From a bacterium (GTDB taxonomy: Bacteria; Acidobacteriota; Thermoanaerobaculia; Multivoradales; J023): a stretch of 55,620 nt of DNA. Numbering within the stretch: the first letter of the stretch is position 1; every line of letters starts with the position of its first letter. The DNA is taken from NCBI GenBank assembly GCA_024226315.1, contig JAAELT010000522.1:1-55620 (forward strand), in the 5' to 3' direction. The position numbers and the translations under genes were made by a program. The notes below the pieces were generated by a model that saw nothing but the letters and a program-made list of their open reading frames with translations, was not told the origin of the DNA and did no database searches. Shown piece after piece: positions 6,556 to 15,491 of the stretch.

Positions 6556-7641
6556 CTATCGCCGTCTCAACGAATCCAGGCTCAGACCCGCCGCATCGAG
6601 AGCGTCCTGGTAGATCTGGCGCCTGGTCCTATTCGCGACGTTGTAGCCGGTGACCAGGAGAAACCTGAAGCGATCGGCGAGGTGCTCCCAGGCGCTGGTG
6701 GTCTTGGCGGTGGCGATCGCGGCCTCCCACAGCTTGGTGCCCATCCGCCGCCGCAGCCCCGAACCGGCGCTCCGGTAGGCGGCGACGAGCTGCCTCCTGA
6801 CGGTGGCCGGCTCGATCTCCAGATCGACGCCCGCCGGAGCCACGTAGCCGAGGGTGAGGATGTAGTGCTTGAAGACCGATCGCAGCACCGCGTCCTGCTC
6901 GGCGGCGCCCATCCGCTTCAGGTAATCCAGCGCGGTCGTGTGGCCCTCGAGCTCTATGGGCCCTTTGCTGCGGGCGCTGCCTCCCTTGAGTGCGTTCAAG
7001 TAGGCCTCCCAGGTGCCCTGCCCGTTGGCCTCGTAATCCTGCCACCAGCGCGTGTACTGGCGCACGTGGATGAGCTCGTGGGTGATCACGGCCTCCGTGT
7101 AGGCCCGGGTCTGCCGCAGGCTCTTGGGCGTGAAGTAGATCCAGCGCCAGTAGTTCTCCGGGTTGTCCTTCACCAGGTGGGCGTCGGTTGCGGCGTCCTC
7201 GACGTCGCTGTGAGCCGTCGCGCCCGGCGGGTTGAAGCTCACCCAGATGTCGCTGAGCGAGGGGACGCGCCTCGGTATCCCGTCCGGGAACCGCGCGCCG
7301 GCGACCGCCTGGCGGATCGCCCGGCGATACAGCCGCCTCGCCCGGCTCGTGTCGCCGCTCGCCAGGGCGGCCTGGGCGGATCCGGCCAACGCTGGCCAAT
7401 TGCTGCTCTGGCGGGCGGTCGAGGATGCCGCGCCGGTGCCGGGGGCGCCGGATCTCACCTGCTGGGCGAGCACCGTCTGCTGGGCGAGCGCAGCCCTGGT
7501 AGCCTGGTTGCCGGCGGTCCGCTGGAGGTGGAGGGCCTCGTGAAACTGAAGCCTCGCCGCCAGCGTCGCCTGCCGGGGCTTCGGCGAAGCGGCCGAGCCG
7601 CTCCGCTGAGCCCGACGACGTCCTCGCGCAAATCCGCCCAT
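6556..7641 (-). CDS. putative zinc metalloprotease with LQRTAGN motif
   Basis: This protein has 361 residues and no signal peptide. Residues of about 30-50 read LQFHEALHLQRTAGNQATRAAL, resembling the LQRxAGN motif seen in DUF4157-type proteins often linked to extracellular contractile injection systems. The middle carries AVITHELIHVRQYTRWWQDYEA, an HExxH zinc site, with a later Glu in IELEGHTTALDYL as a possible third ligand. A secreted toxin or effector peptidase is inferred. No sheath, tube or baseplate gene lies in the window, so any delivery machine must be elsewhere. No clear ribosome site precedes the ATG. The exact family is not certain. Confidence 0.6.
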   Translation of the reverse strand: MGGFARGRRRAQRSGSAASPKPRQATLAARLQFHEALHLQRTAGNQATRAALAQQTVLAQQVRSGAPGTGAASSTARQSSNWPALAGSAQAALASGDTSRARRLYRRAIRQAVAGARFPDGIPRRVPSLSDIWVSFNPPGATAHSDVEDAATDAHLVKDNPENYWRWIYFTPKSLRQTRAYTEAVITHELIHVRQYTRWWQDYEANGQGTWEAYLNALKGGSARSKGPIELEGHTTALDYLKRMGAAEQDAVLRSVFKHYILTLGYVAPAGVDLEIEPATVRRQLVAAYRSAGSGLRRRMGTKLWEAAIATAKTTSAWEHLADRFRFLLVTGYNVANRTRRQIYQDALDAAGLSLDSLRRR

Positions 7642-7704
7642 GTCGTGAGATTGTAGTACACGGCGTCCGGCACTCCGGCCACACCCGCTTGGCCGCTCGG
7701 CCGC

Positions 7705-8418
7705 TCAGAAACGGTAGCCGACGCCGAGGCCCACGGACACCGGATCGAGACCCAGCTCGGCGCCGCTGGCCGCCTCGGGCTCCAGGTCGACGCCCAGGAT
7801 CTCGACGCTGGAGGCGAAGCTCCAGGCGCTGTCGCCGAAGGGGACGTCGAAGCCCAGCCGCAGACCGTAGACGAGCTGGTCCTTGATGGCGATGTCCACC
7901 ACCGGCACCGGGGCCTGGATCGGCGAGATCGGGAAGCTCGGGATCACCGGCAGGCCGGGGATGACCGGAAAGTTGCTGACGTTGAGATCCGTGCGGATCT
8001 CGAGATCGTCGAAGAACGCCCAGCCGATCTTCGGCGCCAGGTACAGGTCGTAGCGCGAGCTCGGCGTCAGGTGGACGTCGAGCGCCACGGTCACGGGCGT
8101 CATGGTGAGACTGGCGGTGCTCTCGAAGGAGAAGAACAGGAAGTCCACGTCGAGGCCTCCGCTCTGCTCGAACTCCATCCAACCCACCCCGAATTCGAGG
8201 CCCAGCCGCTCGTTGAACGGGTACTCGAGCCCCAGGTAACCGCCCACCGAGGTGCCGAAATCATCACCCAGGCCGAGGGCGTCGGCGTCGCTCGACGTCA
8301 CCTGCCCCTGGACACGCAGAGTGAGATCCGCGGCCGAGGCGGGCGCGGCGACAGTCAGACATACCGCGACCGCGACCAGACCGGATCCGAGCCTTCCGAG
8401 CCGAAATGAATCACGCAT
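7705..8418 (-). CDS. outer-membrane beta-barrel protein
   Basis: The start at 8418 has AGGGAGG upstream, giving 237 residues. A signal peptide ends near ASAAD. Alternating hydrophobic strands follow (GGYLGLEYPFNERLGLEFGVGWMEF, YDLYLAPKIGWAFF, YGLRLGFDVPFG), and the protein ends GVGYRF with the terminal aromatic residue used for BAM recognition. The size and pattern resemble OmpW-like small barrels. A loop rich in Pro and Ile (PVIPGLPVIPSFPISPIQAP) sits near the middle. Ligand unknown. It is divergent from the phosphatase at 8695. Confidence 0.78.
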   Translation of the reverse strand: MRDSFRLGRLGSGLVAVAVCLTVAAPASAADLTLRVQGQVTSSDADALGLGDDFGTSVGGYLGLEYPFNERLGLEFGVGWMEFEQSGGLDVDFLFFSFESTASLTMTPVTVALDVHLTPSSRYDLYLAPKIGWAFFDDLEIRTDLNVSNFPVIPGLPVIPSFPISPIQAPVPVVDIAIKDQLVYGLRLGFDVPFGDSAWSFASSVEILGVDLEPEAASGAELGLDPVSVGLGVGYRF

Positions 8419-8694
8419 GACGAGGACCTCCCTTTTCAGTTTCTCCTCTCGCCGAAGTAGCGGCCTCTTCGACAACGACATCACTTAGACCGACCGGTGC
8501 CGCGCTGCGCAACCGGCCTGGGTCCAGGAGCCCGTTTCCGGGGTCGGATGGCGACGGCCCAGGCACGCAGTGGGTCGGTTGCCCACGTGGCATAACATGA
8601 GATCAGCTGCAAGAGAACCGGCGCAGTCGACGGTCTGCAGCTCTCGAGCCACCCGCTCGACGCGGCGACGAAGCATGAACGAGACGCGATCACG

Positions 8695-10323
8695 ATGAAC
8701 GCCCCCCAGGTGCACGAACCCCCGGAGGGAACCCCGGGCGCCGAAGCGGCCGACAGCGGCCGTTTGCCGCTTGCGCCGCTGTTCGGAGGCGTGCTCGGTC
8801 TCACCGCCCTCCTCGTCGTGGTCAACTTCTTCCCGCATTGGTTCGGTGTCCTCGTCGCGTTCGAGCCCGGCCTCGATGGCTGGAAGTTCCTGCCTCTGCT
8901 GGCTCCGGAGCTGCCCTCCCGAGTGCCCTCGCTGAACGCCTGGTGGGGAGCGGCCCTGGTCCTCGGGCTGGTGCTCCTGTGGCAGCGGCGCTGGCACCCG
9001 GTGACGCGCGCGGCGGCCCTGGCCGTCGACTTTCTGGGGATCATCGCCCTGTTGCTGATGCTCGAAGTCGACGAGGTCATCGGACTCGACCCCGAGAGCT
9101 TGAGCCACCACGGCTGGCCACCGGACTTCCAGCCCGCGGAAGGTAGTCTGGTGGATTGGATCGTGAGCCTGACCAGGGTGGGCGTGCTCATCGTGGTCGT
9201 GGTGGCGCTGATCCAGCTCGTCATCAGAGCGCTGGGCAGAGCCCGCCGCCTGTTCAAGACCATGCGAGTACGACGTTTCGTGCGCGAGGGTATGGCCGGC
9301 CGCACGTTCTCCGAGCTGCTCGACATCTTCCGCGAGGACGCCAGCCGTGCTTATGCCGTTCTCGACCGGGACGGTGCCCATGGGCCAGAGCCCGAGGACT
9401 TCCTGGGGCGCGTAGCCCACCGCGCCAAAGTGCTCTTCGGGGGCGTCACCGGCCAACTCTCGCCGCCACGCCGTCTGCTCTTTGCCGCCTCCTTGCTGAC
9501 GGCGCTTTTCCTGGCGCGCAACAGCGTACTATTGCTGGCGGCGATCGGCGGGCTCTTCCTGGTGCTCTTGCTCGAGCTGGTCGACCGGGTCCGTGTCCGC
9601 GACGAGCTCGAGGTCGCGCAGCAGCTCCAGCGCGATCTGCTGCCGACCGCCGCGCCCGAGATCGAGGGTTACCGGATCGCCCACTCCTACCGCACGGCGA
9701 ACGAGGTGGGCGGAGACTACTACGACTTCCTGCCGACCGAGGACGGACGCCTGGCGCTGGTGGTGGGCGACGCCAGCGGCCACGGCATCGCGGCAGGGCT
9801 CCTGATGGCCATCGCCAGCGCCACCCTGAAGGCGGCCCTGGACCTCGACCCTGCGCCGGAGAGGGTCGTCGCCACCCTTCACCGCGCTCTCCTGCGCACC
9901 GCCGATCATCGGGCCTTCCTGACGATCTTCTATGGCGTCCTGAGCCCCGCGAGCGGACGACTGGAGTACGTGTGCGCGGGCCATCCATTCCCGCTGTTGC
10001 GGCGCCGCGACGGCGAGGTCGAAGAGCTCGGATCGGGCTCGCTGCCGGTGGGCATCCGGGCGACGTCCCGGTGGTCCCAGGCCGAGGTGACGCTCGTGCC
10101 GGGGGATCGGCTGATCCTCTTCTCCGACGGTTTGCCCGAGGCAGTCGACGGCGGCGGCGAGGCCTTCAGCTACGAACGGCTGCTCCGGCTGGCCGAGGAG
10201 AGCGGCTCTCCGCGGGAGATCCACGATCGCATTCTGCGCGCTTTCGATGCCCACGTCGCCGACGAGCCGATCGTCGACGACCTTACCCTGGTCGTCGTTG
10301 GTCGAGATCCACGGCCCGGTTGA
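8695..10323 (+). CDS. membrane-anchored PP2C/SpoIIE-type protein phosphatase
   Basis: The protein has 542 residues. The N-terminal part has about four membrane segments (near 28-50, 80-98, 103-125 and 160-180) and a further hydrophobic pair near 262-292. The C-terminal 240 residues form a SpoIIE/RsbU domain: QQLQRDLLPTAAPEIEGY, NEVGGDYYDFL, VVGDASGHG, YVCAGHPFPLL, ILFSDGLPEA and DDLTLVVV, with all metal-binding Asp residues kept. It should dephosphorylate a Ser/Thr anti-sigma-factor antagonist in a partner-switching pathway; no STAS or RsbW-type gene is adjacent. The start is supported only weakly. A 7-codon reading frame at 8675-8698 overlaps it by ATGA. Confidence 0.92.
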   Translation: MNAPQVHEPPEGTPGAEAADSGRLPLAPLFGGVLGLTALLVVVNFFPHWFGVLVAFEPGLDGWKFLPLLAPELPSRVPSLNAWWGAALVLGLVLLWQRRWHPVTRAAALAVDFLGIIALLLMLEVDEVIGLDPESLSHHGWPPDFQPAEGSLVDWIVSLTRVGVLIVVVVALIQLVIRALGRARRLFKTMRVRRFVREGMAGRTFSELLDIFREDASRAYAVLDRDGAHGPEPEDFLGRVAHRAKVLFGGVTGQLSPPRRLLFAASLLTALFLARNSVLLLAAIGGLFLVLLLELVDRVRVRDELEVAQQLQRDLLPTAAPEIEGYRIAHSYRTANEVGGDYYDFLPTEDGRLALVVGDASGHGIAAGLLMAIASATLKAALDLDPAPERVVATLHRALLRTADHRAFLTIFYGVLSPASGRLEYVCAGHPFPLLRRRDGEVEELGSGSLPVGIRATSRWSQAEVTLVPGDRLILFSDGLPEAVDGGGEAFSYERLLRLAEESGSPREIHDRILRAFDAHVADEPIVDDLTLVVVGRDPRPG

Positions 10324-10390
10324 AGCAACGCGGGCAGGGAGCTCTTCGTTCCTCCTGCTGTTCCTCTCCCAGCAAAGTACGACTTACCGG

Positions 10391-12643
10391 TCATCGCGGG
10401 CGAGTCGAGAGTGACGGTCCGATCGACAGGTAGATCTGGCTGCGCCCGTGCTCGGCCAGACCCAGGGCCAGATACGCGGGGCCGATCACGGTCTCGGCCC
10501 CCAGGCCCAGGGTCGCTGCAAAGCGCAGATCGTCCAGGCTGGCGTCGTCTCTGGACGACCAGTAGTTGCCGGCCTCGAGCCAGCCACCGAGGTAGATGCC
10601 CTTGCCGGCCAATGGCGGCAGGGTACCCAGCCGATAGAGGTAGGTGGGACGCAGGACCGCGACGCTCGCCCCGAGCAGCTCACCCGGGCTGTATCCCGAG
10701 AACGAGAACAGGCCCCCGCCTCCAAAGAACGCATAGGGAGGCTGATCATCGCCCAGGCCGGCCCCGAGCTCGACCCAGGAGAGCAGGGTATGCCGGCCCG
10801 AGCTCACCACGCCGACGTGGGTCAAGGCGCCGAGCTCGTATCGGTCGTCGGCCCCCATCTCCGGGCGTGACAGCACGACGGCCAGTGCCCCGAGCTGCCC
10901 ACTGCGCGGGAAGTAGATGCTGTCGAGACGGTCGATGGCCACGTTGGCCTGCCAGCCGCCGAGATCGACGGTAGGTTGTAGCTCGCCCGTGTCCTGCCCG
11001 GTCACCAGGCTCTGTTCCCGCCTTTCCCGAAACGCTCCGAGACGTATCTCGCCGAAGGTCCCGAGGGCGAGCCCGAGATCCAGGGCACCGCCACGAGTCA
11101 CCTGCTCCAACTCCGCGGCCGGTCGGTCTTCCGCGAAGACCGTGAAGAGATCCCGGCGCTGGGCCACGCGCGCCGCGACAAACCAGCGGCCATCGAGATC
11201 CAGGGGTTGATAGAGCTCGCTCTCGAGCCGTTGTTGGCTGCCGACCTTCGCATCGGTCCGCCACTCCAATCCCAACGCGTTGAGACGGATGGCCGTGAGG
11301 TTGAGCAGAAAGCTCGCCGACGTGTTCTGATCCTCGTCGAGATCGAGGTTCAGGGCGGAGCGAAGAAAGAAGGGCCCGCCCCTCTTCTCCCTGACCACCA
11401 CGACGACCACCAGATCGGCGGTCCCCGGCACGACTTCGAAGTCGACGAGCTCGAAGTCGCCAAGGCCGTGGATCCGCCCCAGATCTCGACGCAGGACCTC
11501 CAGGTCGAGCGGCTCCCCGGGCCGGGTCCGCATCGCCCGCCGGACGATCCGATGGTCGACGCGCTCGAGACCACGGAAGTCGACTCGCGACACCAGCCGC
11601 GGTGGAGCGGCCGGAAGTCTCTTGTGCTCGAGATAGCGTGCGTACGGCTCCGCGTCGAGGGTGAGATCCGCCAACAGGTCCGAGCGACGACGAGCCTCCT
11701 TCTCGCCCTCGCCGATGATCCCCGCCACATCGGTGAAATCGAGCGACCCGCGTCCGGCGACTTCCGGCGTGAGCACCAGATCCGCCGTGGGCAAGAGAGC
11801 AGCGACGCTCTGAGCGCTCGAGATGGTCATGGCCTGCTCGGTCACCGCGAGCATCGAGCCCAGCTCCTCCCGTCCCACCAGTTGATCACCGATGTTCACC
11901 GCGATCACGAAATCCGCCCCCATCTCGCGCACCACGTCGATCGGCAGGTTGGCCACGATGCCGCCGTCCACCAGGAGCCGGCCATCGAGCTCCACCGGGG
12001 TGAACACACCCGGAATCGACATGCTCGCCCTCATGGCCGTGGCAAGGCTGCCTCGGTCGAGCGGGACCCTCTCGCCGGTCTCGAGGTCGACAGCGACCGC
12101 CTTGAACGGAATCGGCAGCTCGGAAAAGTCGCTGATCTGAACCACCGGCCAGGTGTGCCGGCGCAGCTCGAAGGTGAACCTCTGCCCGCTCCGAAGGCCC
12201 CTCGGAAGCACGAATCCGTCGAGGCCGATCTCGAGATTCATGACGTAACGCTGGTCGTCTTCCTTGCGCCGATAGGCACGGTCCCGACGAGGTTGCTGAT
12301 CCTCCCCCAGGGCTGCCCAGTCCATCGTGGACAGGATCTGTTCGATCTCGGCCGCCGACAGCCCGGAGGCATAGAGCCCACCCACGATCGCGCCCATGCT
12401 CGTGCCGGCGACATAGTCGACCGGGATCCGCATCTCCTCCAGCACCTTGAGCACTCCGACGTGGGCGCAGCCCCGCGCACCGCCGCCACTCAATGCGAGA
12501 CCGATGCGCGGCCGCCGCTCTCCTTGCGCCCCTGCGGCGGGCGCGACCTGCCCGGGTAGGAGCAGCACCAGCGCCCATGAGAACAGCAGCCACCAGCACG
12601 TCGAGCCCGGCCGCGAAGAGCTTTCCGGTAGCGGTGGCGACAT
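10391..12643 (-). CDS. patatin-like phospholipase with POTRA and beta-barrel (PlpD/type Vd-like)
   Basis: The start at 12643 follows GGAGGT, giving 750 residues; an upstream in-frame Met is rejected because it would bury the signal sequence. After the signal (about 16-40) comes the patatin domain: oxyanion GGGARG (53-58), nucleophile Ser82 in GTSMG and catalytic Asp226 in VDGG. A POTRA-like segment follows (VDFRGLERVDHRIVRRAMRTRPG), then a BamA/Omp85-type barrel to the end. This architecture fits type Vd autotransporters such as PlpD, which carry the lipase to the cell surface. It converges on the phosphatase gene with 67 bases between them. Confidence 0.92.
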   Translation of the reverse strand: MSPPLPESSSRPGSTCWWLLFSWALVLLLPGQVAPAAGAQGERRPRIGLALSGGGARGCAHVGVLKVLEEMRIPVDYVAGTSMGAIVGGLYASGLSAAEIEQILSTMDWAALGEDQQPRRDRAYRRKEDDQRYVMNLEIGLDGFVLPRGLRSGQRFTFELRRHTWPVVQISDFSELPIPFKAVAVDLETGERVPLDRGSLATAMRASMSIPGVFTPVELDGRLLVDGGIVANLPIDVVREMGADFVIAVNIGDQLVGREELGSMLAVTEQAMTISSAQSVAALLPTADLVLTPEVAGRGSLDFTDVAGIIGEGEKEARRRSDLLADLTLDAEPYARYLEHKRLPAAPPRLVSRVDFRGLERVDHRIVRRAMRTRPGEPLDLEVLRRDLGRIHGLGDFELVDFEVVPGTADLVVVVVVREKRGGPFFLRSALNLDLDEDQNTSASFLLNLTAIRLNALGLEWRTDAKVGSQQRLESELYQPLDLDGRWFVAARVAQRRDLFTVFAEDRPAAELEQVTRGGALDLGLALGTFGEIRLGAFRERREQSLVTGQDTGELQPTVDLGGWQANVAIDRLDSIYFPRSGQLGALAVVLSRPEMGADDRYELGALTHVGVVSSGRHTLLSWVELGAGLGDDQPPYAFFGGGGLFSFSGYSPGELLGASVAVLRPTYLYRLGTLPPLAGKGIYLGGWLEAGNYWSSRDDASLDDLRFAATLGLGAETVIGPAYLALGLAEHGRSQIYLSIGPSLSTRPR

Positions 12644-12803
12644 GGATACCTCCAATCCCACCGAGAGCCTGCCACTTCCTGTCTCGCCTGTCCCCACCCG
12701 AAGAGAGGGTGTCTTCGAAACGGCCGTGCTACCCGCCGGCCGACCGCAGATCGCCTGCTCGGCAAGCTCTGCGCGGAAGAGCCGCCCGAATCGGCCGGTA
12801 GCT

Positions 12804-13736
12804 CTATGAGGCGCGTGCCCGAGATGCCGTGTCGGCAATGAACTCCGTCACCGCGGCCACCACGTCGTCGTCGCGCAGGATCCGGCGATGGCCGAGGCCC
12901 CGGGTCGACTGCAGACGGGCGTTCGGCCACAGGCCGGCCAGAGCCCGGCCCTCGCGGTGCGGTACCTCGCGGTCGTCGCGGTCGTGCACGACCAGCAGCG
13001 GACGGCTCATCGAGGGCGCGACCTCGAAGCCCTGCAGCTCCGGCCAACGGAAGGCGAAGCGCTGTTCGAGACCGGTGCGCAGGCGCCTCACCACCTCGTC
13101 GCTGAAGCCGGTCATCTCGCCGAAGCGGTCGGTGACGCTGGTCATGTCCACCGACGGCGCGACGTAGACCAGGCGACCGACGTCGGGTTTCGTCTCCCCG
13201 GAGGGGAGCGAGCGAATACCAGCGGGCCGGCCGAACGCCAGGGTAGTGGCGGCGGCGCCGACCGAGTGGGCGACGATCGCCGCCACCCCACCGAGGTGGC
13301 GCACCATGGCGGTCACCGCGTCGGCCATCTCGGGCAGCGACGAGCGCGAACCGGTGGACAGACCGTGGCCGGGGGCGTCGTAGGCGACCACCTGGTAGCC
13401 CGCCTCCACCAGCGGCGCGGCGAAGGCGCCGAGCTGGCGGCCGCGGCCGGCCCAGCCGTGCACCAGCAGTACCGCCGGCCCGGACCAGCCCCAGCGCCAG
13501 GCCGCCAGCTTGCCGGCGCCGAACGAGACCTCGAACGACTCCGCCTCGGTCGCCCACCAGATCTCGCGCATCGGCGAGCCGTGGCGCGGCGGGGTCAGGA
13601 ACAGGCGCAGGGCCAGGCTCGACGCCGGGCCGGGCGCGACGCGGCTAAGGCCTCCGAGGATTGGGCGAACCGTGGAGTGGACAAAATTAAGACGACCGGT
13701 CGTGCTTTTTTCTGTGGAAGACAACTCTGCGTTCAT
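12804..13736 (-). CDS. alpha/beta hydrolase
   Basis: The protein has 310 residues. LLVHGWAGRGRQ is the oxyanion strand-turn, AHSVG carries the nucleophile (Ser158), VVHDRDDREVP the acidic residue and GLGHRRIL the catalytic His. No signal peptide is seen. AAGGAG lies before the ATG, 19 bases after the tetR stop, so the two form an operon and the hydrolase is the probable target of the TetR protein. The nucleophile motif is AHSVG rather than GxSxG. A second copy of the last 60 or so codons survives in the fused remnant at 20961-21217. Confidence 0.88.
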   Translation of the reverse strand: MNAELSSTEKSTTGRLNFVHSTVRPILGGLSRVAPGPASSLALRLFLTPPRHGSPMREIWWATEAESFEVSFGAGKLAAWRWGWSGPAVLLVHGWAGRGRQLGAFAAPLVEAGYQVVAYDAPGHGLSTGSRSSLPEMADAVTAMVRHLGGVAAIVAHSVGAAATTLAFGRPAGIRSLPSGETKPDVGRLVYVAPSVDMTSVTDRFGEMTGFSDEVVRRLRTGLEQRFAFRWPELQGFEVAPSMSRPLLVVHDRDDREVPHREGRALAGLWPNARLQSTRGLGHRRILRDDDVVAAVTEFIADTASRARAS

Positions 13737-13755
13737 GATCGGAGCTCCTTATGGA

Positions 13756-14382
13756 TCAGGCGGCCGAGGCGGATCTCGCCGGCAGGGGCGAATCACCACG
13801 GGATTGTCGTATCAGGTCTTCGAACGCCTGAGAGGCGCGCTCCCGGGAGCTGGGGTCGCGCAGCAGGCGGTGGAAATGGTGGAAGGCGAGGATGATCGAG
13901 TACAGCTCGTAGGCGAACTGCGCGCCGTCCAGGTCGTCGCTGAAGTGGCCCTCTTCGACCCCGATGCGAGCCGCCGTCGCCAACGCCTCCATCCAATCAC
14001 GCTGGGCCGACACCAGGTAGTCCCGCAACCGGCCCGGCTGATCGTCGAGCTCCGTGGCGGCGGCGATGAACGGGCAGCCGCCCGGCATCGAGCTGGACGT
14101 CTCCCACGACATCCAGTGGTCGAACAGGGCCCGCACACGCGGCTCACCGCGCGGCCGGCCCAGGGCCGGGGCGACCACGTTCTGGATGAAACGCTCGACC
14201 GCGCACTCGAGAACCTGCAGTTGCAGATCCTCCTTGGAGTCGAAGTGGGCGAAGAGACCACTCTTCGACAAGCCGGCCTCCTTGGCCACGCCGCCGATCG
14301 ACAGACCCCCCAGCCCGCGCGCACTGGCCATCGCCAACGCCCGGTCGAGAATCATTCCGTGGGTAGCTTCTCGCTTCGACAT
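13756..14382 (-). CDS. TetR-family transcriptional repressor
   Basis: The protein has 208 residues, starting at ATG 14382. The helix-turn-helix is clear: THGMILDRALAMASARGLGGLSIGGVAKEAGLSKSGLFAHFDSKEDL. The C-terminal ligand-binding part includes MPGGCPFIAAATELDDQPGRLRDYL, as in many TetR regulators of lipid or xenobiotic metabolism. The promoter is compact: TTGACA and TATTAT flank a perfect 14-bp palindrome, and the -10 box is only six bases from the ATG, so the mRNA is probably leaderless and autorepressed. The alpha/beta hydrolase follows in the same operon. The frame stays open far upstream to 15279, but that stretch is antisense to a secreted-protein gene and is rejected. Confidence 0.93.
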   Translation of the reverse strand: MSKREATHGMILDRALAMASARGLGGLSIGGVAKEAGLSKSGLFAHFDSKEDLQLQVLECAVERFIQNVVAPALGRPRGEPRVRALFDHWMSWETSSSMPGGCPFIAAATELDDQPGRLRDYLVSAQRDWMEALATAARIGVEEGHFSDDLDGAQFAYELYSIILAFHHFHRLLRDPSSRERASQAFEDLIRQSRGDSPLPARSASAA

Positions 14383-14388
14383 GAGCCA

Positions 14389-14418
14389 ATAATAGAACGA
14401 TCGTTCTTTTCTTGTCAA
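14389..14418 (-). promoter_or_regulatory. tetR promoter with palindromic operator
   Basis: Minus-strand -35 TTGACA (14413-14418) and -10 TATTAT (14389-14394) are 18 bp apart. The perfect palindrome AGAACGATCGTTCT (14394-14407) fills the spacer and touches the -10 box, so a bound repressor would block RNA polymerase. The same palindrome with the same -35 box recurs at 21230-21254 before a broken copy of this module, which supports it as the cognate operator. Confidence 0.85.
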
Positions 14419-14520
14419 GCCCCGATTTTCCGGACGTGAAGATACGCGAGATCGAAAGGCCCGTTTCGCCCGCGGGTCTCGCTTTGATTCAATAGAACTC
14501 CCAACCTGCTGGAGACCGGA

Positions 14521-15189
14521 ATGAAACCAGGGACCGCGAACGACCCTCGACGATCTCGCCACCTGCGGGCTCTGCTGATCATCGTATCGATACTCGGCTG
14601 GCTGAGCCCATCTCCGGGCGCCGGGCTGGGGCTCCTCGAGACCCACACGGACATCCCTCTCGCCGGCGCCACCGAGATCGCCTTCGGTCCCGGCGGCGAG
14701 CACCTCTACGTCGCCAGCAGCGACGACGAGGCGGTAGTGACCCTGCGCAGGAATTCGTCCGGCAGCCTGGATTTCGTCGACGCCGACACCGTCGATGACC
14801 TCTCCATCGGCAGGAGCGTCGCCGTCAGCTCGGAAGATCGCCTGTGCCTCGGTGGCGGCCGCTTCGCCGGCCGCTTCGAGATCGAGCTCGCATGGCGGGA
14901 CTTCCAAGGCGTCACCGGCGAGGGTCATCCCGTGCCTGGCGGCACTCCAGACTCGGGCCTGCTGTGGTTCTTCCAGCCCGACAACTGGGAGATGCTGATC
15001 AAGGTGCTCGACGGCTGCGACATCAACGACCGGGTCTGGGTCTTCGCGGCGACGGCGTCCGACGTCGAGTACACCCTGCGGGTCACGGACGTGTTGAGCG
15101 GTGAGGCGAAGGAGTACCACAATCCCCTGGGCCGGGCCGCCCCCGCGATCACCGACACGGGCGCTTTCTCGGTCTGCCCCACTGATTGA
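14521..15189 (+). CDS. secreted propeller-type protein, internally shortened
   Basis: The protein has 222 residues, with GGAG before the ATG and a signal segment near residues 17-35. The first part (GATEIAFGPGGEHLYVASSDDEAVVTLRR) is a single lactonase-type propeller blade. It passes abruptly at about residue 105 into RLCLGGGRFAGRFEIELAWRDFQG and a C-terminal domain ending DTGAFSVCP. I recognise this domain as recurring at the end of longer secreted proteins of this lineage. Five or six blades expected between the two parts are absent, so an in-frame deletion is likely. Function unknown; folding of the remainder is doubtful apart from the C-terminal domain. Confidence 0.7.
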   Translation: MKPGTANDPRRSRHLRALLIIVSILGWLSPSPGAGLGLLETHTDIPLAGATEIAFGPGGEHLYVASSDDEAVVTLRRNSSGSLDFVDADTVDDLSIGRSVAVSSEDRLCLGGGRFAGRFEIELAWRDFQGVTGEGHPVPGGTPDSGLLWFFQPDNWEMLIKVLDGCDINDRVWVFAATASDVEYTLRVTDVLSGEAKEYHNPLGRAAPAITDTGAFSVCPTD

Positions 15190-15491
15190 AGGTTCACGGA
15201 TCGCAGGTCGTTCGTGGTTCTCCGCGGCGCTCGATCGCGGCCGGCGCACGAGAGAGCCTCGCCCGTACAGCGGCGGCACCCGCGGCTCGGAACCGGCACA
15301 GCGGGGATCGCGGCACCTGACTACCCGTCGGGGTAGCTCCCGTCCCGCGCTTGTGGACGTTTCCTCTATACCGAGGATGAGCTATGCAGGTGGATGCCTC
15401 TAAAGGGCACAGCCAGCGAAAGCCGAATCGCGAAGCTATGACGGCGCTATCGACACCTGACTCAGTTTTTACTTTCGAAAGGAAGCCGATC
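15190..15491. other. 302-bp intergenic stretch with one small hairpin
   Basis: No gene is supported. CTACCC-GTCG-GGGTAG at 15321-15336 is a perfect 6-bp stem without a T-run, so it is at best a weak terminator for the upstream gene. The A/T-richer part just before 15492 probably holds the S41 gene promoter, but no clear boxes stand out. Confidence 0.45.

Noticed and set aside
8675..8698. Seven-codon upstream reading frame overlapping the phosphatase start by ATGA
   Set aside because: Could be a leader peptide, but it is too short and unsupported to list as a gene.
14383..15279. Upstream extension of the TetR frame
   Set aside because: It overlaps the oppositely oriented secreted-protein gene, has no start signal, and the tetR promoter and operator sit at 14389-14418.
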